Source: an uncultured SAR86 cluster bacterium
Lineage (GTDB): Bacteria > Pseudomonadota > Gammaproteobacteria > Magnimaribacterales > Magnimaribacteraceae
DNA length: 64,000 nt
Reading direction: 5' to 3'
NCBI GenBank assembly: GCA_902532675.1
Contig: CACAIY010000003.1
Coordinates: 36,321-100,320 of the forward strand
Program-made: the position numbers and the translations under genes
The notes under the pieces: model-generated
What the model was told of the DNA's origin: nothing
Seen by the model: only the letters and a program-made list of their open reading frames with translations
Database searches by the model: none
In this document: positions 54,663 to 62,238 of the stretch, piece after piece
Layout: each line of letters starts with the position of its first letter
Position numbering within the stretch: the first letter of the stretch is position 1

Positions 54663-55807
54663 ATGCTCGGTCTTGCTAAAAGAGCCCTTGAGCACTTTAT
54701 AAATAAAACGACTGATCAAGCAGAAGGCATAATGTCTAATTCAATAGAGGCTTATGTCAATCCTGAACGGTATGAAAAGGAAATTGAAAGAATCTATAAG
54801 AAACTTCCTTTGGCTTTATGTCTAAGCAGTGAAATACCAAATGCAAACAGTCATAGAGCAATGAATGTAATTGATACCCCGGTTCTTATAACAAGAGCCA
54901 AAGACATGAAAGTAAGAGCTTTTTTAAATGTTTGTAGGCATAGAGGATCGCAAGTTTGTGAAGAAGGCAGTGGAGAAAAAAGAAATTTTATATGTCCTTA
55001 TCACGCTTGGACTTATAACCATGAAGGTGAATTAATAGGTATGTATGGAGAGAAAACCTTTGGTGAAATAAATAAAGAAGACTTTGGTCTAATAGAATTA
55101 AATTGTGAAGAGAGGGCAGGACTTATATGGGTAATGTTAAGCCCTGAAGTGGAATTTGATATTGATGATTGGTTGGGAGATTTTGCTTTAGAGCTTGAAA
55201 CACTTAATTTGAAAGAATGGTTTATTTACGACCAAAGAGAAATAAAAGGACCTGGATGGAAAGTAGCCTTGGATGGTTATTTAGAAGCCTATCATCACAA
55301 TCAATTGCATGGCGATACTGTAGGAAAACACACGGTTGGTAATCTACTGGTTTTAGATACTTATGGACCACATCAAAGATTAACTTTTGGAAGAAAATCT
55401 TTGAATGAGCTGATAAAAAAACCTGAAGAAGAGTGGGAAGACCCCTTAGAGCACATACGTTTGATACACTCAGGTTTTCCTAACTTATCAATCTCAGGAG
55501 TATTAGGAGGACACTGTCTAGTCAGTCAGATTTTTCCAACCTCTTCGCCTGATTCAACAATTACTAGACAAACAATCTTGTCTGCTAAAAAACCAAAAAC
55601 GAAAGAAGAAAAAAAACTACTCAAGATTTTAGCGACATGGTTCTACAAGCAGTTGTTGATGAAGATTATAAAATGGGCCTACAGATCCAAACCAATATTT
55701 CAAAATTAGAATCACATAATTTTGTTTACGGTAAGAATGAACCTGCCGTTCAAAATTACCATAACTGGATTGAAAAATTCATGGGCGAAAAAGGAAGTGA
55801 CTGGTAA
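54663..55807 (+). pseudogene. Rieske non-haem iron oxygenase alpha subunit, split by a -1 frame change
   Basis: From ATG 54663 the frame encodes a Rieske oxygenase: the [2Fe-2S] motif CRHRG...CPYH (Cys91, His93, Cys111, His114) and the mononuclear iron site LEAYHHNQLHGDT. The frame then runs to a stop at 55709 with an unrelated tail (KKLLKILATWFYKQLL). Family-typical C-terminal sequence continues in the -1 frame: TTQDFSDMVLQAVVDEDYKM, then VYGKNEPAVQNYHNWIEKFM, to TAA at 55805-55807. The change lies at eight A (55609-55616), with AAA AAA in the zero frame, a slippery arrangement. It could be a real mutation, a base error, or a used slippage site. A TTG at 54609 is also in frame. Confidence 0.85.
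55609..55616 (+). other. A8 run at the frame change in the Rieske oxygenase gene
   Basis: Eight A follow GAAAG and precede CTACTC. The upstream frame reads GAA AAA AAA CTA; the productive downstream frame reads AAA AAA ACT ACT. A -1 slip on AAA AAA, or one extra A in the transcript, joins the two halves into a protein of about 381 residues, the usual length for the family. Homopolymer runs are also the classic place for base-calling errors. Confidence 0.7.
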
Positions 55808-55816
55808 AACTTCGCA

Positions 55817-56791
55817 ATGGACGTAATTGACATACATGCTCATGCCATTTTTAAAGAAACTTTAAATTCTGTAGAAGGACTGGGCCCAGAAATTGGTGGC
55901 CAGAGAGACAATCCTTGGTTTCGGGTAGGTGACTATAAACTTGAGGGTGTAAGGTATGAAAACACACCTTTTATGGATATTAATTTAAGGTTGGATGCGA
56001 TGGAATCTTTGGGTATTGATTACCAGGTTATATCTCCAAATCCTATTACTTATTTTCATTTTATTGAACCAATAAAAGCCGTTAACTATTGCAAATTACA
56101 TAATGATACTATGGCGAATTCTATTTCTAACCATAGAAATCGTTTAGGTGGTTTTGCATCCTTACCAATGCAAGATCTGCAAGCAGCTTCTAAAGAACTC
56201 GAAAGAAGCGTTAAAGACCTTGGTTTTCATGGAGCATACATAGGTACTGATTTTCCTTTAGGTTTTACACATAAAGAGATGGATGATTTTTACAGTTGTT
56301 GTGTGGAATTAGATGTGCCTTTATTTATACACCCTGCACCTCAAGGCATTAATGGACCTTATTCTGACAACAGATTAGATTTATACAGTTTAGACCTTAC
56401 GGTTGGTTTCGCTAATGATGAAACAGCAGCTTTAGGTAATTTAATATTTGGAGGAGTTTTACATAGACACCCGAATCTTGATATATGCATTAGTCATGGA
56501 GGAGGGAATATAGCTTTTCTAGCAGGAAGGATGGCCTTAGCAGCTGAGAATAGACATACCTCTCCAGATTGGATTAAAGAAAAGGGTGAATTTCTTAGAC
56601 AACTTCAGTTAATCTGGTTTGATAATCACGTTCATCAAGAAGCCTCATTAAACTTATTAGAAGAAATAGTAGGAAAGGAAAGGCAGGTACTAGGAACTAA
56701 CTTTTTAGGTTGGGATCAACCCGATAGGAATTCAATTAAAGAAATCCCTTCTTACCTTACGGATAATGCTAAAAAACTTTTACGTTTATAG
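55817..56791 (+). CDS. Amidohydrolase 2 family (ACMSD/resorcylate decarboxylase-like)
   Basis: This 324-residue metal-dependent TIM barrel has the N-terminal DIHAHAIF (HxH, about 6-8), GFHGAYIGTDFP, LFIHPAPQG with the metal His, and ICISHGGGNIAF with another His, followed by NFLGWDQP near the C-terminus where the catalytic Asp is expected. ACMSD-type enzymes decarboxylate or hydrolyse aromatic or ring-cleavage acids. Next to a Rieske oxygenase this fits breakdown of an oxygenated ring or ring-cleavage product; the substrate is not known. It starts 9 bases after the oxygenase gene. Confidence 0.88.
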   Translation: MDVIDIHAHAIFKETLNSVEGLGPEIGGQRDNPWFRVGDYKLEGVRYENTPFMDINLRLDAMESLGIDYQVISPNPITYFHFIEPIKAVNYCKLHNDTMANSISNHRNRLGGFASLPMQDLQAASKELERSVKDLGFHGAYIGTDFPLGFTHKEMDDFYSCCVELDVPLFIHPAPQGINGPYSDNRLDLYSLDLTVGFANDETAALGNLIFGGVLHRHPNLDICISHGGGNIAFLAGRMALAAENRHTSPDWIKEKGEFLRQLQLIWFDNHVHQEASLNLLEEIVGKERQVLGTNFLGWDQPDRNSIKEIPSYLTDNAKKLLRL

Positions 56792-56802
56792 ATTATTTTA
56801 CT

Positions 56803-57546
56803 TTAATTTCTTCCAATATTCGCTAAGACGCTATTCATAACACCGCCATCTACTACTATGTTTTCTCCATGAATATAGGAAGAATCATCGGATAGTAAAA
56901 ACATAACAACATTTGCTATATCTTGTGCTTCACCTATCTTTTGGATTGGTACCATTCCTTCTCTTTTTTCTCTTTCTACAGGGTCTACGTAATGATCAGC
57001 TGACATACCTGAATCAATAAATCCAGGTGAGATTGCGTTTACGCGTATTCCTTCTCTTCCCCACTCAAGAGACATTTGTTCAGATAGCATTGCTACTCCA
57101 GCTTTCGTAGCTGCATACGCACCTGAATGTATAGCAGGGTGTTTTCCTCCACTTATAGAACTGATATTAATGATATTACCTGAACCATTCTTTTTCATGA
57201 GTCTCGCTACAGAACAACTTACAATAAAGCATCCTAGTAAATTCACATTTATTACATCTTCAAAGTCTTTGACTTGCTGATCTAACAAGCTTCCAAATCT
57301 AACTATACCTGCACAATTAACCAATCCATCTGGAGTTTCTCCAAATAAATCTAAAGCTTGATTAACTGAATCTTCTTTAGTGATATCTGCAGGCAGACTT
57401 ATTGAATTCTCTATCTTCGCTTCTACTTCTTTCAATTTTTCAGAGTTTTGGTCTATCAATCCAACTCTATATCCTTTTTTGCTAGCGGAGGTAGCAATTT
57501 CAGATCCTATTCCACCAGCGGCGCCAGTTACTAATAAATTTTTCAT
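56803..57546 (-). CDS. Short-chain dehydrogenase/reductase
   Basis: This 247-residue SDR has the cofactor loop VTGAAGGIGSEIA, NCAGIVRFG, the catalytic Ser in INISSISGGKHP and the YxxxK motif YAATKAGVAML, with the Asp in GLIDQNSEKL favouring NAD(H). PGFIDSGM and IHGENIVVDGGVMNS complete the classical fold. It oxidises or reduces a hydroxyl/keto group of an unknown substrate. It is convergent with the amidohydrolase gene and is probably part of the same catabolic region, though on the opposite strand. Confidence 0.92.
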   Translation of the reverse strand: MKNLLVTGAAGGIGSEIATSASKKGYRVGLIDQNSEKLKEVEAKIENSISLPADITKEDSVNQALDLFGETPDGLVNCAGIVRFGSLLDQQVKDFEDVINVNLLGCFIVSCSVARLMKKNGSGNIINISSISGGKHPAIHSGAYAATKAGVAMLSEQMSLEWGREGIRVNAISPGFIDSGMSADHYVDPVEREKREGMVPIQKIGEAQDIANVVMFLLSDDSSYIHGENIVVDGGVMNSVLANIGRN

Positions 57547-57637
57547 AATATCTCCTATAATTACTATACTCCTACATCAAATTTTTATAAATCTACAGAA
57601 AGGTTTTAAAAAGATATACCTTTAAAGCTCAGATATT

Positions 57638-57661
57638 AAAAAGGCCCCGAAGGGCCCTTTT
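57638..57661 (-). terminator. Rho-independent terminator of the 57688-58431 gene
   Basis: Read on the minus strand, AAAAGGGCCC, the tetraloop TTCG, and GGGCCTTTTT form a GC-rich hairpin with one bulged base followed by a T run, ending just after the stop codon of the secreted protein gene at 57688. It is the clearest intrinsic terminator in the window. The UUCG-type loop is exceptionally stable. Confidence 0.8.
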
Positions 57662-57687
57662 AAATTTCTTTCTTTATAAAAAAAGAG

Positions 57688-58431
57688 TTACATGCCTCTC
57701 ATTGGACGGCCAATATACTCTCTAGGATTAGAGCAAGAAAAACCTTTTAAATTATCTGAAGCTTCAGATCCATCAAGCTTGTCCCAATATAATTCTTGGT
57801 TTACTCCCATACCATCTATAGAAGATGTGTATAGCAGCCTTACAAAGTCAGCGTCGCCATCATAACCAGCTGACGGAAAAATTATTTTTCTACCTACAGT
57901 GTCTCCTTGAGATTGAGCGTATATTGCAAAGTCTTTGTAAAGATCATAAACCTTTCTGCCGTCGTAACCTTCTTCAAATTTACAATCAGTATATACGGCT
58001 ACCATCAAATCGCCTTCTTCTGGATCAGCAGGAGTTGAGATAACCCACTGAAATGTACTTACTTGTCTAGAATTCGTGAGAGGTAAACTCTTTAGCAACT
58101 CAGGACCTCCTTGAGTCATCCAAGCATTAAGAGCTGCATATTGTGCAGACTGAGTAGGGAAATTATTTACCCACATTGCATCCATTGAAGCGAGGTCAGC
58201 ATGAAAATAAGGAGTCAGAATTGCGATACTCATATCATCGTATACACCTTTGTCTTCTGCCCATTTTGAAAATTTTCCATACCACTTTACTAAGTCATCT
58301 AAATCTTTACCTTTGTTAAATTTGCCTATGTAGTATTCAGCTGCATTACCTTCAGGTTCATACTTATATTCGCTATCTTCGGCAAAAAGACCAATAGAAA
58401 ATACAAGCATTAAGCTTAAAATATATTTCAT
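57688..58431 (-). CDS. Secreted protein of unknown function
   Basis: I do not recognise a family. The 247-residue protein has a signal peptide (about 1-17, MKYILSLMLVFSIGLFAED). After it come about 230 residues with two similar-looking segments: a YYIGKFNKGKDLDDLVKWYGKF stretch with a following DMSIAILTPYF, and a later LMVAVYTDCKFEEGYDG, LYKDFAIYAQSQGD, GRKIIFPSAGYDG set. The two halves may be related repeats. Cys residues are few (TDCKF and FSCSNP), perhaps one disulfide. It is probably periplasmic. It has its own strong terminator and an upstream gap, so it looks like a separately regulated, possibly abundant, gene. Confidence 0.75.
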   Translation of the reverse strand: MKYILSLMLVFSIGLFAEDSEYKYEPEGNAAEYYIGKFNKGKDLDDLVKWYGKFSKWAEDKGVYDDMSIAILTPYFHADLASMDAMWVNNFPTQSAQYAALNAWMTQGGPELLKSLPLTNSRQVSTFQWVISTPADPEEGDLMVAVYTDCKFEEGYDGRKVYDLYKDFAIYAQSQGDTVGRKIIFPSAGYDGDADFVRLLYTSSIDGMGVNQELYWDKLDGSEASDNLKGFSCSNPREYIGRPMRGM

Positions 58432-58570
58432 AAATTTCTCCTATAGAAATAGTTATTAATTAAAGATACTAAACGGAGTTCTCTGCGGAGTAAACACTTT
58501 ATAATTTTTCTAAATTCAAAGTTGATGATAGGCTAACCAAATAAAACACCTAACCATCTCATCCTAATAG

Positions 58571-58598
58571 TGACTTAAATAAACTTGAATACTATAAT
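58571..58598 (+). promoter_or_regulatory. Promoter copy upstream of truncated tRNA-Val
   Basis: TGACTT (58571-58576) and TATAAT (58593-58598), 16 bases apart, closely match the promoter before the intact tRNA-Val(UAC) at 61223-61250, where the same boxes have the same spacing. The sequence between them also resembles the other copy (CTTGAATA versus GTTGAATA). The whole promoter was therefore part of the duplicated block. Confidence 0.6.
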
Positions 58599-58610
58599 TC
58601 GCGCCTCTTT

Positions 58611-58653
58611 GGGCGATTAACTCAATTGGTAGAGTGCCACCTTTACACGGTGG
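58611..58653 (+). pseudogene. Truncated tRNA-Val(UAC), 5' 43 bases
   Basis: Bases 58611-58653 are identical to the first 43 bases of the intact tRNA-Val at 61265-61307: acceptor strand, D arm and whole anticodon arm with TAC. After that the sequence diverges (TAATTTCGACCC) and no T arm or 3' acceptor follows. Sequence resembling the intact copy's 3' flank resumes at 58666, so about 23 bases net are missing. It cannot fold as a tRNA and is a remnant. Confidence 0.9.
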
Positions 58654-58665
58654 TAATTTCGACCC

Positions 58666-58706
58666 AAAAACCCCTTCAAATCAACAAAAAACCCCTATAA
58701 ATCAAC
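58666..58706 (+). repeat. Tandem 20-21 base repeat after the tRNA remnant
   Basis: Two near-identical units, AAAAACCCCTTCAAATCAAC (58666-58685) and a 21-base unit of the same form with TATAAATCAAC (58686-58706), lie end to end. The first matches 16 of 20 bases of the sequence immediately after the intact tRNA-Val (61343-61362). Confidence 0.75.
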
Positions 58707-58709
58707 ATT

Positions 58710-58767
58710 CTATTTTCAAGAAATAGGGTAGGATTAGAGGTAATTGGCAATACATAGGCAATACATA
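58710..58767. repeat. Palindrome and 11-base tandem repeats, att-like
   Basis: CTATTT-TCAAG-AAATAG is a perfect inverted repeat at 58710-58726. It is followed by two perfect head-to-tail copies of GGCAATACATA at 58746-58756 and 58757-58767. Short direct repeats next to a tRNA fragment resemble integrase arm-type sites at attachment junctions; no integrase gene is present here, so that reading is inference. The remainder of the 58432-58875 gap holds the truncated tRNA-Val and its promoter, and a possible promoter for the lipoprotein gene (TTGAAA 58834, TAAATT 58856). Confidence 0.6.
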
Positions 58768-58875
58768 GATTTGTATAGGGAGTCATTAGTTTATTGTTCA
58801 AAGTAAGATCACAAATAAAAATGAGACACTTTGTTGAAAATCATATAAGGTAGATTAAATTTTCTGGAGCAAGTC

Positions 58876-59949
58876 ATGACAAAAAATTTAGTCATTATTT
58901 TACTCTCTTCAATAATAATTTCTGCGTGCGGAGGAGGGGGTGGTGGAAGCTCATCAACACCTATAGTAAATTCAGGTTCAGGTTCTGGATCTACTTCAAC
59001 TCCAACTTATTCTTATGACGAGGTGAGTGCTAATTATAATGGAAAATCTTGGGATACTTTTTCTCAAATGAGAAGAGCTATGTCAGGCGGTATAGCAACA
59101 GGTTTTTCTGGTTTTTCAGATCATCCTTCAAATATATCTATTACGGAATATTCTAATTATATAGAAATTGTTCTCGAAGGATCCACAAACGGACTTGAAG
59201 AATCTTTTAGCTATGATTTCAATCTCACTGATACCAATACATCCGGTGACCCTTTATACAATGCAGATAATCAGGTGGTAGCTTATTTATTTACTACAAA
59301 TTTTAGTAATGCAACTCTGTATGGGTTTGTATTTGATACTGATGCTTTGTCATCCAACGCTGGTATTGATTATACGAATGTAGGTTTTTTAGATTTTGTA
59401 TTTTCTGATGGTTCAAGAGATACCTTTGCATTCAATTATGGCGATCTAACAGATTCTGGTGATATGCCAACCTCTGGAACTGCCTCTTATGAACTAGGTT
59501 CGTACATGATTTTTAATGCTTTTGTGCAAGGAGATGGTCGTTACAGTTCAAGCGATGATATATCTCTTGTTTCTCAAGGTGAAGGGGCACTAACTGCTAA
59601 CTTTGGAACAAATATGATTGATGGTTCGATTAACTTCACCAGATACTATTCTTACTATGATTTTTTGTACTACGGAGCAGATGCTCAATCCCAGATCCTT
59701 AATGTACCCTCAACTCAATTAACTATGTCAGGTTCTATGTCCTCTTCAAGCTTCACAGGAAGCGCTATTCTACAAGATGGATCAGATCTATACGGACAAG
59801 GGGTTTTTCAAGGTAGCTTTTTTGGCCCTAATGCTGATGAAGTTTCTGGTACCTTCCTGGTTGCAAAAGATCAAGATCAAGATAACTCTGGCGCTGACTG
59901 GTGGGATGTTGTAGGGACTTTTATAGGTTGCAAAACACCAGCTTGTTAA
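58876..59949 (+). CDS. Surface lipoprotein with TbpB-like C-terminal barrel, candidate Slam substrate
   Basis: This 357-residue protein has a lipoprotein signal with IISAC (Cys18), a run of six Gly right after it, and a Ser/Gly/Thr linker (about 19-45), the layout of TbpB-like and HphA-like surface lipoproteins. The body is strand-rich, and near the C-terminus GQGVFQGSFFGPNADEVSG then GTF (about 307-327) matches the barrel motif of the transferrin-binding-protein-like family. Two Cys (352, 357) lie in the tail GCKTPAC. The ligand is not readable; known relatives bind transferrin, haemoglobin or haemophores. GGAG precedes the ATG by 9 bases. The next gene, overlapping its stop, encodes a Slam-like barrel, the export partner for such lipoproteins. 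Confidence 0.75.
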   Translation: MTKNLVIILLSSIIISACGGGGGGSSSTPIVNSGSGSGSTSTPTYSYDEVSANYNGKSWDTFSQMRRAMSGGIATGFSGFSDHPSNISITEYSNYIEIVLEGSTNGLEESFSYDFNLTDTNTSGDPLYNADNQVVAYLFTTNFSNATLYGFVFDTDALSSNAGIDYTNVGFLDFVFSDGSRDTFAFNYGDLTDSGDMPTSGTASYELGSYMIFNAFVQGDGRYSSSDDISLVSQGEGALTANFGTNMIDGSINFTRYYSYYDFLYYGADAQSQILNVPSTQLTMSGSMSSSSFTGSAILQDGSDLYGQGVFQGSFFGPNADEVSGTFLVAKDQDQDNSGADWWDVVGTFIGCKTPAC

Positions 59950-61196
59950 AATACTTTTCTTTTTTCTTAATTTGCTTTTATACGAACTTTTTCTTTACAA
60001 AAGAGATTCTTTATAAAGAAAAATTTTATAAGTCGCCTGATGATCTAGCTTCTTATTTATATCTTTCAAGAGACTTTGAGGATCTTTTTACCATTACACT
60101 CGAAGGTATTAATAACAAACAGAATTGCGAATTCAGAATACCTTTTGTTGAAAAATCTATTAGGGCTTCTTTCCAGAAAAAAAATAAGCAATTTACTGAA
60201 TTTCTTTATCAATCTGTAAGAGATTGTAAGGTCAATTATCCAATTGAAGAGACCTATCTTAAATATTTAATTGAAGAAAAGAAATTTGATGAAGCTATTG
60301 CTTTACGGAATAAGATTGGCGATAAAAGTTTTTATTTTAGGTTTCTTGAAGAAAGACTATTTATAAATTCAAGAAGATTGAGGCACGATCAAAATTTCTT
60401 TGTATCTCTTATGCAAAACTCTAATGTGAATAGTGGTTTTTCAGCAGATACCGTAAATCTTTATGGTATTCCTTTTGAAGTTTCAGACGAATCTGCTCCA
60501 AAAAAAGGTATTGGAGTTAAGTATGTTTATAAAGGTCAATCTTACGGTTATCTTAATGCTTCCTCTCAATTAAGAGTAAATACTTATTTATCTTACGAAG
60601 ATTATGAAGGAATAGAATCAGATAAATTAACTCCTTTTATATCCTCTGAGTTGGTGTTCAATAAGAATAATATGTTTGCCTTGGGTCTAGGTATCACAAG
60701 CTTTTCGGACCGCACTATTTATGAAACTCAAACTATTTCATACATGAGAAGGTTTCACCAATCCAATATCATTGATACTTTGAAGCTATCGTTGGGGAAT
60801 GTAAGGAGCCCAATAAACGAGATTAATAGCTCGATTTATAAAAATTTAGGCTTTCAAAAGAACTTAAATAACTTCTACCTTAATTTGGGCTACACTAAAA
60901 ATGATACTGCATTTGGTTTTTCTTCTTATAAAGAGATGGACTTCAAAATTGCTAAAACCTTTACTTTCAACTGGTTAAACATAAAACCTTTCTATCAATT
61001 CAAAAAAAGAAACTATGAATCAATTTGGAGTATTTATGGAAAGAGGAGGACATTTGTTCAAAACTATTTAGGTTTAGAGTTTTTTAATAAAGATAAACTG
61101 GGCTTAACAATCTCCAAATCTAATAATAGTTCTAATATTCCCATTTATGATAATGATGTTGATATGGTAGAACTTAGATTTAATATAGACATTTAA
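59943..61196 (+). CDS. Slam-like outer-membrane protein (surface lipoprotein assembly modulator, DUF560)
   Basis: From TTG 59943 the protein has 417 residues: a hydrophobic signal (about 1-20, MLKYFSFFLICFYTNFFFTK), a helical TPR-like region (about 30-140, with FDEAIALRNKIGDKSFYFRF), and a C-terminal half of alternating strands typical of a beta barrel. KPFYQFKKRNYESIWSIYGK with RRTF and the final SNIPIYDNDVDMVELRF match the end of the DUF560/Slam family, which moves lipoproteins to the cell surface. The start is uncertain: TTG 59943 overlaps the lipoprotein stop by 7 bases (translational coupling); a GTG at 59901 is also in frame but lacks a signal-like start. Slam proteins are usually somewhat longer, around 480 residues. 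Confidence 0.72.
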   Translation: MLKYFSFFLICFYTNFFFTKEILYKEKFYKSPDDLASYLYLSRDFEDLFTITLEGINNKQNCEFRIPFVEKSIRASFQKKNKQFTEFLYQSVRDCKVNYPIEETYLKYLIEEKKFDEAIALRNKIGDKSFYFRFLEERLFINSRRLRHDQNFFVSLMQNSNVNSGFSADTVNLYGIPFEVSDESAPKKGIGVKYVYKGQSYGYLNASSQLRVNTYLSYEDYEGIESDKLTPFISSELVFNKNNMFALGLGITSFSDRTIYETQTISYMRRFHQSNIIDTLKLSLGNVRSPINEINSSIYKNLGFQKNLNNFYLNLGYTKNDTAFGFSSYKEMDFKIAKTFTFNWLNIKPFYQFKKRNYESIWSIYGKRRTFVQNYLGLEFFNKDKLGLTISKSNNSSNIPIYDNDVDMVELRFNIDI

Positions 61197-61222
61197 TCCC
61201 TTTTCGTCCTTAGAAAAACGAA

Positions 61223-61250
61223 TGACTTTATTAAAGTTGAATAATATAAT
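61223..61250 (+). promoter_or_regulatory. Promoter of tRNA-Val(UAC)
   Basis: TGACTT at 61223-61228 and a perfect TATAAT at 61245-61250, spaced 16 bases apart, lie 14 bases before the first tRNA base. Together with the matching copy at 58571-58598 this supports a sigma-70 type promoter. Confidence 0.7.
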
Positions 61251-61264
61251 CGCACGCCACTTTA

Positions 61265-61340
61265 GGGCGATTAACTCAATTGGTAGAGTGCCACCTTTAC
61301 ACGGTGGAAGTTACAGGTTCAAGTCCTGTATCGCCCACCA
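61265..61340 (+). tRNA. tRNA-Val (anticodon UAC), intact
   Basis: The acceptor GGGCGAT (61265-61271) pairs with ATCGCCC, followed by encoded ACCA ending at 61340. The D arm ACTC/GAGT, anticodon arm CCACC/GGTGG with loop TTTACAC (anticodon TAC at 61298-61300) and T arm ACAGG/CCTGT are complete. Its 5' 43 bases are duplicated at 58611-58653. The gap before the next gene (61341-61431) shows only AT-rich sequence. Confidence 0.97.
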
Positions 61341-61431
61341 TTCAAAATCCCTTTAAATCAGCTTCCTGAATAATTCTGTATTTGCATCTTCATACGAGTT
61401 AAAGTGGATGAAGTATAGATAAATTAACTTC

Positions 61432-62238
61432 ATGAGTACTTGGTCAGCAACAGCATTAAATACAGCACCTGATTCAGAAAACAGAATTCACGGAGACGAA
61501 CTCGCAAAGGAATATGGTTTTGAGGGAGGGTTGGTGCCAGGAGTAACTATCTCTGCCTATTTAGTTCATCCATTAATAGAGTTATGGGGTCAGGATTGGT
61601 TGGAGAGAGGTTTTGCCGACTGCAGAATTACTTCCCCTCTTTATGATAATGAGGATTTTATAGTCGAAACTAATTTCCAGGATGAGTCTAAAGCATATAC
61701 TGCACTTATTAGAAATAATGGGGTAGTTAGTGCCAATGCTGAAGTAAATATCTCTAACACTCTACCTGTTCCTCCCTTGCTGAGAGGAGATAAATTTGTA
61801 TCGGAAATTTACAAAGCCCCTAACGCAACAAAAGAGGTATGGAGCTCTCTAAAATCTAATGGGTGTTTGGCATTCAACTTTAATTGGGGTGGTTCTGATC
61901 CATTGATTTATCTTAAAGATGAGAACTTATTACCTACATTGTTGCAACCAAAAGATGGAGGTTTCTCTAATCTGTGTTTCTTGTTGGGATGTTCCAATTG
62001 GATATTAGCAGGAAATGCTTACATGAATCCATGGGTTCATCTGCAAACAATTTCCCAAAATTTTAGAGCTGTTCCACTAGGCACATCTTTAATTGCTGAA
62101 ATGGAAGTAAATAATATATACGAAAAGAAAGGGCACGAGTTCATTGATGTCTTTGTTAATTTATTCGACGAAAAAGATGAATCTTGTGTGATGAGTATTA
62201 ACCTCATAGCAATTTATAAATTGAGAGGCGTTAAATGA
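61432..62238 (+). CDS. MaoC-like double-hotdog protein
   Basis: This 268-residue protein appears to be a fusion of two hotdog domains. The first has IHGDELAKEYGFEGGLVPGVTIS, close to the MaoC-type dehydratase segment with its conserved His-Asp and VPG, and the second has a strand-helix pattern ending LIAEMEVNNIYEKKGHEFIDVFV. Hotdog hydratases act on acyl-CoA or acyl-ACP. The substrate is unknown. It opens a run of four genes (this, NTF2-like, helical protein, PhyH) with overlaps or tiny gaps. Confidence 0.75.
   Translation: MSTWSATALNTAPDSENRIHGDELAKEYGFEGGLVPGVTISAYLVHPLIELWGQDWLERGFADCRITSPLYDNEDFIVETNFQDESKAYTALIRNNGVVSANAEVNISNTLPVPPLLRGDKFVSEIYKAPNATKEVWSSLKSNGCLAFNFNWGGSDPLIYLKDENLLPTLLQPKDGGFSNLCFLLGCSNWILAGNAYMNPWVHLQTISQNFRAVPLGTSLIAEMEVNNIYEKKGHEFIDVFVNLFDEKDESCVMSINLIAIYKLRGVK

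Noticed and set aside
58611-58690. A second functional tRNA-Val(UAC)
   Set aside because: The T arm and the 3' acceptor strand are missing, so the copy cannot fold; it is reported as a remnant.
58666-58767. CRISPR array
   Set aside because: Only two copies of each short repeat, directly adjacent with no spacers, and no cas genes in the window.
61197-61220. Terminator after the Slam-like gene
   Set aside because: TTCGT/ACGAA can pair weakly but is not GC-rich and has no T run.
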